A stretch of 64,000 bases of DNA from Heterorhizobium halophytocola (GTDB lineage Bacteria > Pseudomonadota > Alphaproteobacteria > Rhizobiales > Rhizobiaceae). Positions 49,821 to 57,969 of this stretch are shown here, piece by piece (the first letter of the stretch is position 1; each line of letters begins with the position of its first letter). Location: positions 19,915 through 83,914 of the forward strand of contig NZ_JAGGJU010000017.1 in assembly GCF_017873095.1 (NCBI RefSeq), in the 5' to 3' direction. The position numbers were made by a program, and so were the translations under genes. The notes under the pieces were generated by a model. It had not been told where the DNA came from, searched no databases, and saw nothing but the letters and a program-made list of their open reading frames with translations.

Positions 49821-50825
49821 TTGCGGTTTCTTCCAGCGCTTGCCAACAAGGCCGCCGGCGTGCTTGCCACGCTTCTGGTCCCCGCCCTGTCGGTCGCGAC
49901 GGCCCATGCCGGCGACCGGCCGAAACAATATGTGGTGATCTCCTTCGACGGCGCCGGCGACAACACGCTCTGGGTCAAGAGCCGGGAGCTGGCCAATGCC
50001 AACCATGCCAATTTCACCTATTTCCTCTCCTGTACCAATCTGATCCCCAAGGCGGATGCCGATCTCTACAAGGCGCCGCATCATTCGGCCGGCCATTCCA
50101 ATGTCGGCTTTGCCATCGACGCCGAGGACGTGCGCCTGCGGCTGCGGCAGATCTGGAAGGCGCAAGCAGAAGGCAGCGAGATCGCCAGCCATGCCTGCGG
50201 CCATTTCAACGGCAAGGACTGGTCGAAGGCCGACTGGCTGACCGACATGGACAGTTTCGACACCTTTGTCGGCGATGCCTGGAAAACCGCCGGCATTCCG
50301 AACGAGGAGCCCGAGGGCTGGCGCGATTTCGTCAAGACGAAGATCCGCGGCTTTCGCGCGCCCTATCTGTCGTCCGACAGGAACCTGATCGCGGCGGAAA
50401 AGGCGCATGGCTATCATTTCGACGCCAGCCCGGTCGCCGACCGCCCGGAATGGCCGGAAAAGGATGGCGATCTCTACCGTTTCGGCCTGCCGCTGATCAA
50501 GGAAGGCCCGCGGCAGCGCAAGATCGTGGCGATGGACTACAATCTCTTCACCCGTCATTCCGACGCCAAGGAAACACCGGATACCGACGGCCGGTTCGAG
50601 GAGCGCGCCTATCAGGCGTTCCGCCAGGCCTTCGACCAGGAATATAACGGCGACCGCAACGTGTTGCAGATCGGCTTCCACTTCGTCGCCATGAATGGCG
50701 GCGCCTATTGGCGGGCGCTGGAGCGGCTGCTGCCGGTGTGCAAGGAGCCGGACGTCGCCTGCGTCACCTATTCCCAGGCGATTGCCGCGATGGAGAGCGG
50801 CGAGACGCCGAAAACCGGTCTCTGA
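49821..50825 (+). CDS. Secreted polysaccharide-deacetylase-like protein
   Basis: A 334-residue secreted protein of the NodB-like carbohydrate esterase superfamily. It begins at a TTG with GAGAGGTG five bases upstream. A signal peptide ends near AHAGDRP (about 1-31). VVISFDGAGDNTLWV (about 39-53) matches the TFDD-like strand with the metal-binding Asp. SHACGHFNGKDWSKADW carries the His pair, and FRAPYLSSDRNL the Arg motif. The NodB-like catalytic set looks complete. The substrate could be peptidoglycan, exopolysaccharide or chitin-like glycan. Confidence 0.87.
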   Translation: MRFLPALANKAAGVLATLLVPALSVATAHAGDRPKQYVVISFDGAGDNTLWVKSRELANANHANFTYFLSCTNLIPKADADLYKAPHHSAGHSNVGFAIDAEDVRLRLRQIWKAQAEGSEIASHACGHFNGKDWSKADWLTDMDSFDTFVGDAWKTAGIPNEEPEGWRDFVKTKIRGFRAPYLSSDRNLIAAEKAHGYHFDASPVADRPEWPEKDGDLYRFGLPLIKEGPRQRKIVAMDYNLFTRHSDAKETPDTDGRFEERAYQAFRQAFDQEYNGDRNVLQIGFHFVAMNGGAYWRALERLLPVCKEPDVACVTYSQAIAAMESGETPKTGL

Positions 50826-50883
50826 CGGCAGGCGACGGGGAGAATTTTCGCCTGTCGAGCCGAATTTTTTGAACAGTTTCAAC

Positions 50884-50914
50884 AACCGGGAGGGCGAAAG
50901 CCTGCCCGGTTTTC
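50884..50914 (+). terminator. Terminator after the polysaccharide-deacetylase gene
   Basis: AACCGGG.GGGC pairs with GCC.CCCGGTT around a GAAA loop, followed by TTTTCC. A second hairpin just before (CAGGCGA / TCGCCTG, 50829-50855, followed by AATTTTTT) may strengthen it. Confidence 0.8.
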
Positions 50915-50986
50915 CACGTGCCTCGCCGGTGCGGCTATCCTGATCGGGTCATTGCAGGGAACCGGGATCGCGAGCCTGATTTCCTC

Positions 50987-51147
50987 CCCGGTCGGGTTCG
51001 TGGACGAACCCCGGTTTTGCGGTGACGGTCGTGGCGGGCGCTGCCTTGCCCCTCTCAACAGGGAAAGGGCAGCGCCCATCGGCAACCACGGCCGGGGCAG
51101 GCGGACAGCCTGATCCACAACCACCCATGACATGACCCGCCTGCCCC
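50987..51147. other. Cluster of hairpins between the deacetylase gene and bacA, candidate sRNA
   Basis: No gene lies in the 404 bp between 50826 and 51229. Three strong inverted repeats stand in a row: GGGTTCG/CGAACCC (50994-51000/51005-51011, then CGGTTTT, terminator-like on the plus strand), the perfect 10-bp GGGCGCTGCC/GGCAGCGCCC (51036-51045/51068-51077) and the perfect 11-bp GGGGCAGGCGG/CCGCCTGCCCC (51094-51104/51137-51147). With the two terminators on either side this makes five stems, far more than needed to stop two transcripts. Confidence 0.45.
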
Positions 51148-51161
51148 ACCCACCAACAGGG

Positions 51162-51191
51162 AAAAACCGCGCCGGAGATTGTCCGGCGCGG
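51162..51191 (-). terminator. bacA terminator
   Basis: On the minus strand CCGCGCCGGA pairs perfectly with TCCGGCGCGG through a CAATC loop and is followed by five Ts. It lies 38 bp beyond the bacA stop. Confidence 0.92.
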
Positions 51192-51229
51192 CTGAAACGG
51201 CTGCCAGTCTTTTTGAAGAAGCCGCGGGA

Positions 51230-52504
51230 TCAGGTCGGCTTGTCGGCCTCGATCTCGCCGTGCTCGGCCTCGTCGATCAGATATTCCTGGTCATAGGTCG
51301 GCAGCGGATCGTCGTCGATCGCCGCCTCGAAGGCCTTCAGGCGCTTGTGGATGGAGAGCAGCTCGATGATCGTCGTCCAGGAATTGACCAGATACTGGAA
51401 CGAGTTCGACACCTGGCCGAAGGCGGTGGCGATCTGCTGGTAGATACCATAGGTGATCTTGCCGGCGACGATCGTCGGCACCAGCACGACCAGCAGGAAC
51501 ATGGCGTCCGCCTGGATGTAGAAATAGCGGGCGACGTTGAAATAGAGATAGTGGAAATAGAGGGTGAAGTAGTTCGTCCGGACATTGGAGAACAGCTCCT
51601 TCACCGTCGGCGGCTGGGCCCGTTCGGCATGATCCTCGCCATAGACGAGCTCCTTGCGGTAGGCCGCCTCGACCCGCTGGTTCTTGAAGTTCAGGCCCGG
51701 CAGCTTGATGCCGACGACCGCCAGCAGGAAGGTGCCGAGCAGCGACCAGAAGATCGCAAGCCAGACCAGCACATGCGGGATATGGCCGATGATCGGCAGT
51801 TCGCCGACATAGCCCGACAGCGAAAACAGGATCGGCAGGAAGACGATCAGCGTCATCACCGCATTGATCAGCGAGATGCCGAGCCCTTCGAGCGTCGAGG
51901 AAAACCGCATCGTGTCTTCCTGCACACGCTGCGAGGCGCCTTCGATGTGGCGAACCTTCTGCCATTTCGACATGTAGAAGTCGTTGAGCGCGGTGCGCCA
52001 GCGGAAGATATAGTGGCTGGTAAAGAAGTCGGTGAGGATCGACACCGCCATCGACAGGAAGGCGATCTTGGCGAAGATCAACTGCAGATCGTAGAAATCC
52101 CAGACCGTGATGCCCGGCTTTTGGCTGAGCGCGTTCTGCAGCAGGTCGCCGAAAGGCCGGCGCCAGTTGTTGATGACGACGGAGATCTGCACGCCGAAAT
52201 AGGTCGCGGCGATGATCGCCAGCGAGCCCCAGATCGACCAAAGCGTCCAGGTGTGATCCTTGGCAATCACCTGCCAGGTGCCGCCGAACAGGCCGAGGCA
52301 GACGAAGAAATAGCCGTAGAACCAGAGATTCTTCGGCATCAGGAAATAGGTCAGGTCGAAGGGTTCCTCGCCGCCCTTGCCGCCAAAGCCGAAACTGTCG
52401 CCGATGCCGTCGATGAGGAAATACCAGGCGAGAATACAGACGAGCGCCCATACCGCGGCTGATGTGAAAAAGAGCTTCGGCTTCGGGAAGAAGGAGTGGA
52501 ACAC
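51230..52504 (-). CDS. bacA: SbmA/BacA-family peptide transporter
   Basis: Inner-membrane peptide importer, needed in Sinorhizobium to survive host antimicrobial NCR peptides and for chronic intracellular infection. The 424 residues match SbmA/BacA over the full length: FFPKPKLFFTSAAVWAL, GLFGGTWQVIAKDHTWTLW, YIFRWRTALNDFYMSKWQKVRHIEGASQRVQEDTMRF (in parts), YFTLYFHYLYFNVARYFYIQ and NSFQYLVNSWTTIIELLSIHKRL. About eight membrane segments are seen. It lacks the ABC ATPase, as expected of SbmA. A perfect dyad lies about 100 bp upstream. It should also affect very-long-chain fatty acid in lipid A. Confidence 0.97.
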   Translation of the reverse strand: MFHSFFPKPKLFFTSAAVWALVCILAWYFLIDGIGDSFGFGGKGGEEPFDLTYFLMPKNLWFYGYFFVCLGLFGGTWQVIAKDHTWTLWSIWGSLAIIAATYFGVQISVVINNWRRPFGDLLQNALSQKPGITVWDFYDLQLIFAKIAFLSMAVSILTDFFTSHYIFRWRTALNDFYMSKWQKVRHIEGASQRVQEDTMRFSSTLEGLGISLINAVMTLIVFLPILFSLSGYVGELPIIGHIPHVLVWLAIFWSLLGTFLLAVVGIKLPGLNFKNQRVEAAYRKELVYGEDHAERAQPPTVKELFSNVRTNYFTLYFHYLYFNVARYFYIQADAMFLLVVLVPTIVAGKITYGIYQQIATAFGQVSNSFQYLVNSWTTIIELLSIHKRLKAFEAAIDDDPLPTYDQEYLIDEAEHGEIEADKPT

Positions 52505-52599
52505 TGGCGAGCTTTCTCAGGCGTTGGAGGGCATGCACGATTGCCTCGTTTGCCCGCAAACTAGGGCAGAACTGAGCTGCCAGCAATGTCCGGCGAAGA

Positions 52600-52619
52600 T
52601 TGTTACACAACTGTAACAA
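52600..52619. promoter_or_regulatory. Perfect 20-bp dyad TTGTTACA-CAAC-TGTAACAA upstream of bacA
   Basis: Two 8-bp half-sites around a 4-bp centre, 96-115 bp upstream of the bacA ATG. The downstream neighbour on the minus strand (MFS gene) ends at 52741, so bacA is the likely target. The regulator is unknown. Confidence 0.6.
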
Positions 52620-52740
52620 CAGCCATTCTTCTTGAAAGACCTGGGAGCGTCTGGCGGTCGACAGCATTGCGGGCGTCCCGCTGCTACCGGCCCGAGTATT
52701 TCGCCGTCATAAAACCTTCGCCGCCTTTTTTTTGCGCGCG

Positions 52741-53931
52741 TCAGGCCAGGCGGCGGCGCACGCTCATGACGGCGGCGAAGGCCAGCAGCAGCGCCAGCGC
52801 GCCCAGGAGGCTAGCAAGCGTGAAGCTGCCGGTTGCCTCGGCCGCGCGCCCGGCCACCAGCGGGCCGATGATCTGGCCGATGCCGAAGGCGGCCGTCATC
52901 ACCGCCAGGCAGCGGCGCGGACTTTCAGGCGCAAGCACCCGGCCGATGCGAAGCCCATGCGCCGTCACCACCATGAAGGTGCCCCCGAGCAGGGCGCCGC
53001 CGACCAGCGGCGCATAGGGCGACGGCAGCGCCACCGAGCCGAGCACACCGATCGCCTCGACGATCAGCGCCAGCGGATAGCTGACGGCAAGTCCGAAGCG
53101 GCGCACCAGCGGCCCCCAGGCAAAGATCGAGGCGGCGGCCATCAGGCCGGTGACGAACCAGGTGAGAAATTCGACCGCCGGGCCGGCATCGCCGGTGCGC
53201 GCCATGGTGACGATGAAGGTCGCGGTGATCACATAGCCGAAGCCGAACAGGCCGTAGGAGAGCGTCAGCAGCGTCAGCGGCAGGCGCCAGCGGATCGGCG
53301 GCTCGCTGTCCGGCTCCTCGGCAGCGCGCGGCAAGGCCGCCGGCAGCAGGCGCCAGACGACGAGAAGCAGCAGCAGGGTCACGGCGGCGCTGACGAACCA
53401 GTCCATCCGCCAGGCGGCCGCCCCGCCGCCTTCGGCCAGCGACCCCAGATAGACCATCAGCGAGGAAAGCGCGATGCCGAGCCCGACCCCGCAGAAATGC
53501 ACCGAGGGCACGTGATCGCTGCCGCGCGCATGGGCATGGCCGAGCACGATCGAGGAGGTGAAGATCATCGCATAGGCGCTGGCAAGGCCGGCGACGAAGC
53601 GAATGAGGATGAAGGCCGCGATGCTGTCGGTAAAGCCCATCGCCGCCAGCATGACGGTGGAGATCAACAGCGCCGTCAGCGCCACCTGCCGCTCGCGCCC
53701 GGCGCCCCAGCCGAACGAGGCCAGCACGGCGCCCGCCAGATAACCGACGAAATTGGCCGAGGCGATATAGCCGGCCGCACTGGAGCTCAGCGGCACGCCG
53801 GCGACCATGCCGGGCAGGATCGGGGTAAAGACGAAGCGGCCGAAGCCCATGGCGGAGGCCATGGCGAGCGCACCGGCCATGGCGACCGGAACGAGCGAGG
53901 CGGGTGAAGAGGCTGTGGGGCGTTGCAACAT
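52741..53931 (-). CDS. YbfB/YjiJ-family MFS transporter
   Basis: Twelve-helix major facilitator of 396 residues. GFGRFVFTPILPGMV near the start is the YbfB/YjiJ signature, and FVGYLAGAVLASFGWGAGRER, GLASAYAMIFTSSIVLGHA and CGVGLGIALSSLMVY are family-like. Its substrate is unknown; some relatives export sugars or drugs. Only a minus-strand neighbour (bacA) follows, about 235 bp away, so it is probably monocistronic. The ATG at 53931 follows GGAGGGC. Confidence 0.9.
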   Translation of the reverse strand: MLQRPTASSPASLVPVAMAGALAMASAMGFGRFVFTPILPGMVAGVPLSSSAAGYIASANFVGYLAGAVLASFGWGAGRERQVALTALLISTVMLAAMGFTDSIAAFILIRFVAGLASAYAMIFTSSIVLGHAHARGSDHVPSVHFCGVGLGIALSSLMVYLGSLAEGGGAAAWRMDWFVSAAVTLLLLLVVWRLLPAALPRAAEEPDSEPPIRWRLPLTLLTLSYGLFGFGYVITATFIVTMARTGDAGPAVEFLTWFVTGLMAAASIFAWGPLVRRFGLAVSYPLALIVEAIGVLGSVALPSPYAPLVGGALLGGTFMVVTAHGLRIGRVLAPESPRRCLAVMTAAFGIGQIIGPLVAGRAAEATGSFTLASLLGALALLLAFAAVMSVRRRLA

Positions 53932-54246
53932 GCCCTCCTCCTAATCGAGTGCGTCGAGATCGGCAAACGCACAAAATTGATGGCTGCGATCAATCGGGCG
54001 AAAGCGTTGGCAGCGCCACAGGGTGACCACCGCTTTGGCCTCCGTCGGCAATCGCATGCAAGAAAAGACCCCTCCCCACCCTCCCCCGAGGAAGGTCTGA
54101 ACCCGATCGCCACGTTCACGGACAAAAGCGAGCGCTCGCCACGAGTCGATCTCCCCCTTGAGGGAGAGATGTCCGGCAGGACAGAGGAGGTTTTCCCCCT
54201 GCCGACGGCTCCTTGAGGCGAGACCCGAAAGACGGTAGCGACGACC
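53932..54246. other. Intergenic region between the MFS gene and map, with a palindromic repeat
   Basis: No gene in these 315 bp. The repeat at 54148-54190 lies near the 3' end of map. The 160 bp nearest the MFS gene should hold its promoter. No tRNA or terminator with a U-tract is seen. Confidence 0.6.
54148..54190 (+). repeat. Palindromic intergenic repeat, single copy in forward orientation
   Basis: GATCTCCCCCTTGAGGGAGA contains the inner hairpin CTCCC/GGGAG and is followed by GATGTCCGGCAGGACAGAGG. Identical or near-identical copies occur at 60686, 63825 and, inverted, at 60476, 63634 and 63955. It resembles short palindromes scattered through Rhizobiaceae chromosomes. Confidence 0.85.
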
Positions 54247-54996
54247 TCAATCGGCCATGGTCAGGATCAGCGGTCCGCTTTTCGTCGCCACAACCGTGTG
54301 TTCGAACTGCACGGTCGGCGCCTTCGGGTCGGAATAGAGCGTCCAGGGATCGCCGCCATCCTCGGCCCATTGGCCGCCGAGCGACAGGAAGGGCTCGATG
54401 GTGAACACCAGGCCGTCTTCCATGATCCGGGTTTCGTCCGGATCGGGCCAGGTCGACAGCTCCTTCGGCTCCTCGTGCAGCGAGCGGCCGACGCCGTGAC
54501 TGGCGAGATTGGCAATCAGCGTATAGCGGTTCTTCTTGGCAAAGGCGCCGATGGCATTGCCGATGCCGGCCAGCTTGTTGCCGGCCTTCACCTGGTTCAG
54601 CCCCACCCAGAGCGCCCGCTTGCCGTCGCGCAACAGCCGTTCGGTCTTGGTCGTACCCGGCGGCACGATGAAGGACTGGCCGGTATCGCCGAAAAACCCG
54701 TCCTTCACGCCGGAAACGTCGATATTGACCAGATCGCCGGCCTTGATCACCCGGTCGCCGGGAATGCCGTGGGCGACCTCCTCATTGACCGAGATGCAGG
54801 TGGCGCCGGGGAACTGGTAGCAGAATTCCGGCGCCGACTGGGCGCCGGCATCCTCCAGCACCTTGCGGCCGATCACGTCGAGCTCGCGGGTGGTGATGCC
54901 CGGCTCCAGCGCCTCGCTCATGGTCTTGATGGCCTCGGCGCAGATCCGGCCGATATCCTTCAGCTTCTGCAATTCCTCATCGGTGGTGACGATCAT
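54247..54996 (-). CDS. map: Methionine aminopeptidase, type I
   Basis: Removes the N-terminal methionine of new proteins. The 249 residues have the pita-bread fold and the dimetal ligands in order: NIDVSGVKDGFFGDTG (two Asp), ASHGVGR (His), FTIEPFL (Glu) and VQFEHTVV (Glu). SVNEEVAHGIPG also holds the substrate-side His. The start at 54996 gives MIVTTDEELQKLKDIGRI. Alphaproteobacteria may carry two map genes; whether this is the only one cannot be told. It is followed on the same strand by a repeat. Confidence 0.97.
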   Translation of the reverse strand: MIVTTDEELQKLKDIGRICAEAIKTMSEALEPGITTRELDVIGRKVLEDAGAQSAPEFCYQFPGATCISVNEEVAHGIPGDRVIKAGDLVNIDVSGVKDGFFGDTGQSFIVPPGTTKTERLLRDGKRALWVGLNQVKAGNKLAGIGNAIGAFAKKNRYTLIANLASHGVGRSLHEEPKELSTWPDPDETRIMEDGLVFTIEPFLSLGGQWAEDGGDPWTLYSDPKAPTVQFEHTVVATKSGPLILTMAD

Positions 54997-55047
54997 GCTT
55001 CATCTTCCGGCCCGGAGTTTCAAGCCCGCGCCGGCCTTCGTTCAAAT

Positions 55048-56109
55048 TCAGACTGCGCCCGATGTGGCCTTGGCATCGTCCAAGGTCAACGCCTTTTTGA
55101 CCAGCGGCGCGACTTTCGTGCCGAGAAGCTCGATCGCCTTCATCAGTTCGGCATGCGGCACCAGCCCGACGCCCATCTGGATCAGGAAGCGGTCATTCCT
55201 GAAGATCCTGTGATGCGCGACAATCTTGTCCGCCATCTCCTGCGGGCTGCCGACGAAGATCGCGCCGTGCTCGCCGCGCTGGGCGTCATAGGCGGCGCGG
55301 GTCATCGGGGCAAAGCCGCGCTCGCGGCCGATCCTGTTCATCACGGCGGCCTGCGGCTCGAAATAGATCTCGGCCGCCTTTTCGGTCGTCTCGGCGACGA
55401 AGCCGTGCACATTGATCGAGGTCGGCAGCTTGGCCACGTCATGGCCGACCTTTTCCGCCGTCTTGCGGTAGAGATCGAAGAGCGGCGCGAACCGGCGCGG
55501 TTCGCCGCCGATGATGGCAAGCGCCAGCGGCAGGCCGAAATAGGCCGCCCGCGCCACGGAATTCGGTGTGCCGCCGACGGCAATCCAGAGCGGCAGCGGA
55601 TCCTGCAGCGGGCGCGGATAGACAGGCAGTCCGGGGATCGCCGCCCGCGTCTCGCCGCTCCAGCTGACGACCTCGTTGTCGCTCAACGCCATCAGAAGCT
55701 GCAGCTTCTCGTCGAACAGCTTGTCGTAGTCGTCGAGATCGTAGCCGAACAGCGGGAAGCTCTCGATGAAGGAGCCGCGTCCCGCCATGATCTCGGCCCG
55801 GCCGCCGGAAATCAGGTCGATCGTCGCATATTGCTGAAAGACGCGCACCGGATCTTCCGACGACAGCACGGTGACGGCGCTCGTCAGCCGGATATTCTTC
55901 GTCCGCGCTGCGGCAGCGGCAAGGATGGTCGCAGGCGAGGACGCCATGTAGTCGGGCCGGTGATGCTCGCCGAGCCCGAAGACATCGAGCCCCACCTGGT
56001 CGGCCAGCTCGATCTCCGCCAGCAGCTCGTCCATCCGCCGCTTGCCCTCCCGCCCCTTGTCGGCGGCATTCGGATCGACGTCGGCGAAGGTATAGATACC
56101 AAGCTGCAT
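55048..56109 (-). CDS. LLM-class flavin-dependent oxidoreductase
   Basis: Flavin-dependent monooxygenase-like protein of 353 residues. It has the luciferase-like fold: MQLGIYTFADVDPNA at the start, FGLGEHHRPDYMASSPATILAAAAARTKNIRLTSAVTVLSSEDPVRV in the middle (read in parts), and YPRPLQDPLPLWIAVGGTPNSVARAA. The substrate is unknown. The ATG at 56109 is chosen because the family starts near it and the earlier in-frame Met is unlike it. It lies upstream of map on the same strand with 51 bp between, so they may share a transcript. Confidence 0.9.
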   Translation of the reverse strand: MQLGIYTFADVDPNAADKGREGKRRMDELLAEIELADQVGLDVFGLGEHHRPDYMASSPATILAAAAARTKNIRLTSAVTVLSSEDPVRVFQQYATIDLISGGRAEIMAGRGSFIESFPLFGYDLDDYDKLFDEKLQLLMALSDNEVVSWSGETRAAIPGLPVYPRPLQDPLPLWIAVGGTPNSVARAAYFGLPLALAIIGGEPRRFAPLFDLYRKTAEKVGHDVAKLPTSINVHGFVAETTEKAAEIYFEPQAAVMNRIGRERGFAPMTRAAYDAQRGEHGAIFVGSPQEMADKIVAHHRIFRNDRFLIQMGVGLVPHAELMKAIELLGTKVAPLVKKALTLDDAKATSGAV

Positions 56110-56204
56110 GGAAAGGCTCCGGGGTGCGGGTTCACGTTGAACCGGAGATAGGCGGAAACGGCGGGCCACGCAAAGGGGGATGGGGTGAACGGTGTGTTGC
56201 CTAG

Positions 56205-56447
56205 TCACTCGGTGTCGAGGCCGTGCCGTCGCTCATAGTCGGTGCAAGGAGGTGCAGGCTTGTCCTTCTCCCTGAGATAGCGGGCAAGCTTGCCGAAGAG
56301 ATTAGGATGGCCCCGCTCGCTTTCCGGATTGTCGTTCACGGTCGTGATGAGCCAGTCCGTATCCGGCGATGCGATTTTGATGCATGCGGTCTTCGGCTCG
56401 TACCAGATCGATACGGTCAGCAACGTTCCGTGCGGTTCCGAGCGCAT
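56205..56447 (-). CDS. Small hypothetical protein
   Basis: An 80-residue protein. The first half is strand-like (LLTVSIWYEPKTACIKIAS) and the second basic and helical (HPNLFGKLARYLREKDK). No homologue is recognised. The coding signal is fair, with AGGAGTAAGT upstream of the ATG. It lies just before the LLM oxidoreductase on the same strand, with about 95 bp between, and could be in its operon. Confidence 0.5.
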   Translation of the reverse strand: MRSEPHGTLLTVSIWYEPKTACIKIASPDTDWLITTVNDNPESERGHPNLFGKLARYLREKDKPAPPCTDYERRHGLDTE

Positions 56448-56579
56448 GCAACTTACTCCTCCGGAAATTGCTCAGGTAAGTTGGTCCAGCCGAGCAGCAG
56501 GGACAAGACCTAGATCATAAACTCGGCGCTACCGGTCACCTATCAGATGAAAATTTGAAGCCTCGATAGAAGAGTGCCA

Positions 56580-56867
56580 TCAACGCCCCTCCACGCGACC
56601 TTGAAGATTGCCCAACGTGTCCTCGATCCTGCCGAGAGAGGCTTCCATGACCGTGCGGACATGGGCAAAACTGCCGCCAAGCTCCATCTTCGCCATCAGC
56701 TCGATGTCGTCGCGCATCTCGTCCTGTCGTCGTTCAAGCCGACGGCTCAGTTCGTAATTCGCCGTCATCAGCCGCATCATCTTGCCGAGATCCTTGCGCA
56801 TCAAGCGCATCTCGTCGAGATTGCCCTTCACCTGCCGTGCCAGAAATTCGAGAGTGACGCCTTCCAT
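56580..56867 (-). CDS. Hypothetical short coiled-coil protein
   Basis: A 95-residue, highly helical protein with two halves. FLARQVKGNLDEMRLMRKDLGKMMRLMTANYELSRRLERR (in parts) has a clear heptad pattern of Leu and Met. The second half DEMRDDIELMAKMELGG is followed by a short helix. It may form a helical hairpin or dimer. No membrane segment. I do not recognise a family beyond that. It is divergent from the MNT-HepT pair. Confidence 0.6.
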   Translation of the reverse strand: MEGVTLEFLARQVKGNLDEMRLMRKDLGKMMRLMTANYELSRRLERRQDEMRDDIELMAKMELGGSFAHVRTVMEASLGRIEDTLGNLQGRVEGR

Positions 56868-57041
56868 GGTCGAGAACCGATCCTGATATGCGTGACGAAT
56901 TGCAGAACTGTAATCGCGTTTCCGGCAAACGCCAACGGCTCTACAATGTCTTCCCCCCCTCGGGGTCTGCCGATCAGCGGATGCTGCTTCTTCATCGTAG
57001 GCCGACATTGCTGTATGATATCCGTAAACAAGGAGAGCGTC

Positions 57042-57362
57042 ATGAGCCAGGCGAATGCCGTGCCGGAGCAGGATCTCGACAGACGGCGGGCGATCGCCGC
57101 TGCCGGCGTGGCTGCACTCCAGAGAGACGCCGCGCTGAACGGCATTGAGATCCTTTCCATCGGCTCCCTGGCGCGGTGGGACTTTCGCATCCATTCCGAC
57201 ATCGATCTCCTGGCGCTCGGGCCCATGCCCACCGAGCGGCGCGTGATCATCGAACGCCTCGTCGCCAAGCATATGCGCGAAACAGGTATTCCTTACGACC
57301 TGATGTACGAAGCGGATCTCACGCCGCAAGCCGTCGCGGACCTACTCAATGACCGCGGTTAA
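57042..57362 (+). CDS. MNT-type nucleotidyltransferase antitoxin
   Basis: Minimal nucleotidyltransferase of 106 residues and antitoxin of the MNT-HepT family. The motif GSX10DXD is exact: Gly41-Ser42 and Asp53-x-Asp55 in GSLARWDFRIHSDIDLL. In characterised pairs this enzyme adds AMP to a tyrosine of the HepT toxin and so silences it. AAGGAG lies nine bases before the ATG. The 14-bp overlap with the HepT gene couples the two. Confidence 0.93.
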   Translation: MSQANAVPEQDLDRRRAIAAAGVAALQRDAALNGIEILSIGSLARWDFRIHSDIDLLALGPMPTERRVIIERLVAKHMRETGIPYDLMYEADLTPQAVADLLNDRG

Positions 57363-57846
57363 TCTGGCGATATTTTCCCGAATGGTGCCGCGCATGGAAC
57401 GCACCGAGCATGAACTGCGGCAACTGGAAACCTATTACCGCAAGCATGCCGGGGAGGTTGCGCAGGGTGACTGGGGCGCCGTGTCCGCCGTCGCTCTCGG
57501 TGTCCACAATGTCTACAACGGCATCGAACATCTGCTGACCGGCATTGCCAGAGACATCGATGGCGCCGTGCCAACCGGCCCGGCCATGCATCAGGATATT
57601 CTGGACCAGATGGCGGCTGGCATTGCCGGCATACGCCCGGCCCTGCTAACGGAGTCTCTCTACAGCAGTCTGATCGAGCTGAAAGGTTTTCGGCATCTGG
57701 TGCGCCACAAATACGGCTTCGACCTAAAGCCCGACCGGGTCGTCGAGAATGTGGAACGGATGCTGGCCACTTGGCCACAATTCGTCACGGCCTTGGAGAA
57801 GCTCGAGCGCAGCATGCACACACAGAACTACAACGCTCAGACCTGA
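57349..57846 (+). CDS. HepT-like toxin (RX4HXY nuclease)
   Basis: HEPN-domain toxin of 165 residues. The active-site motif RX4HXY is present as Arg115, His120 and Tyr122 (GFRHLVRHKYGFDLKP). Tyr122 is the usual AMPylation target. The helical domain ALGVHNVYNGIEHLLTGIARDIDG is typical. It should be an RNase or tRNA-processing nuclease when unmodified. No inactivating change is visible. The pair lies between a coiled-coil gene and bdhA. Confidence 0.92.
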   Translation: MTAVNLAIFSRMVPRMERTEHELRQLETYYRKHAGEVAQGDWGAVSAVALGVHNVYNGIEHLLTGIARDIDGAVPTGPAMHQDILDQMAAGIAGIRPALLTESLYSSLIELKGFRHLVRHKYGFDLKPDRVVENVERMLATWPQFVTALEKLERSMHTQNYNAQT

Positions 57847-57969
57847 TCCCCTCCCCTGCGGCAAATCGCCATTGCGCGGGAACTTCCTTTGCCGCTACCC
57901 TTTCCTTTCGCGACGCAACAGAATGCCTTTCCGTTCAACAAGGCGTTCGTCGACAAGGGAGTGAAATCC

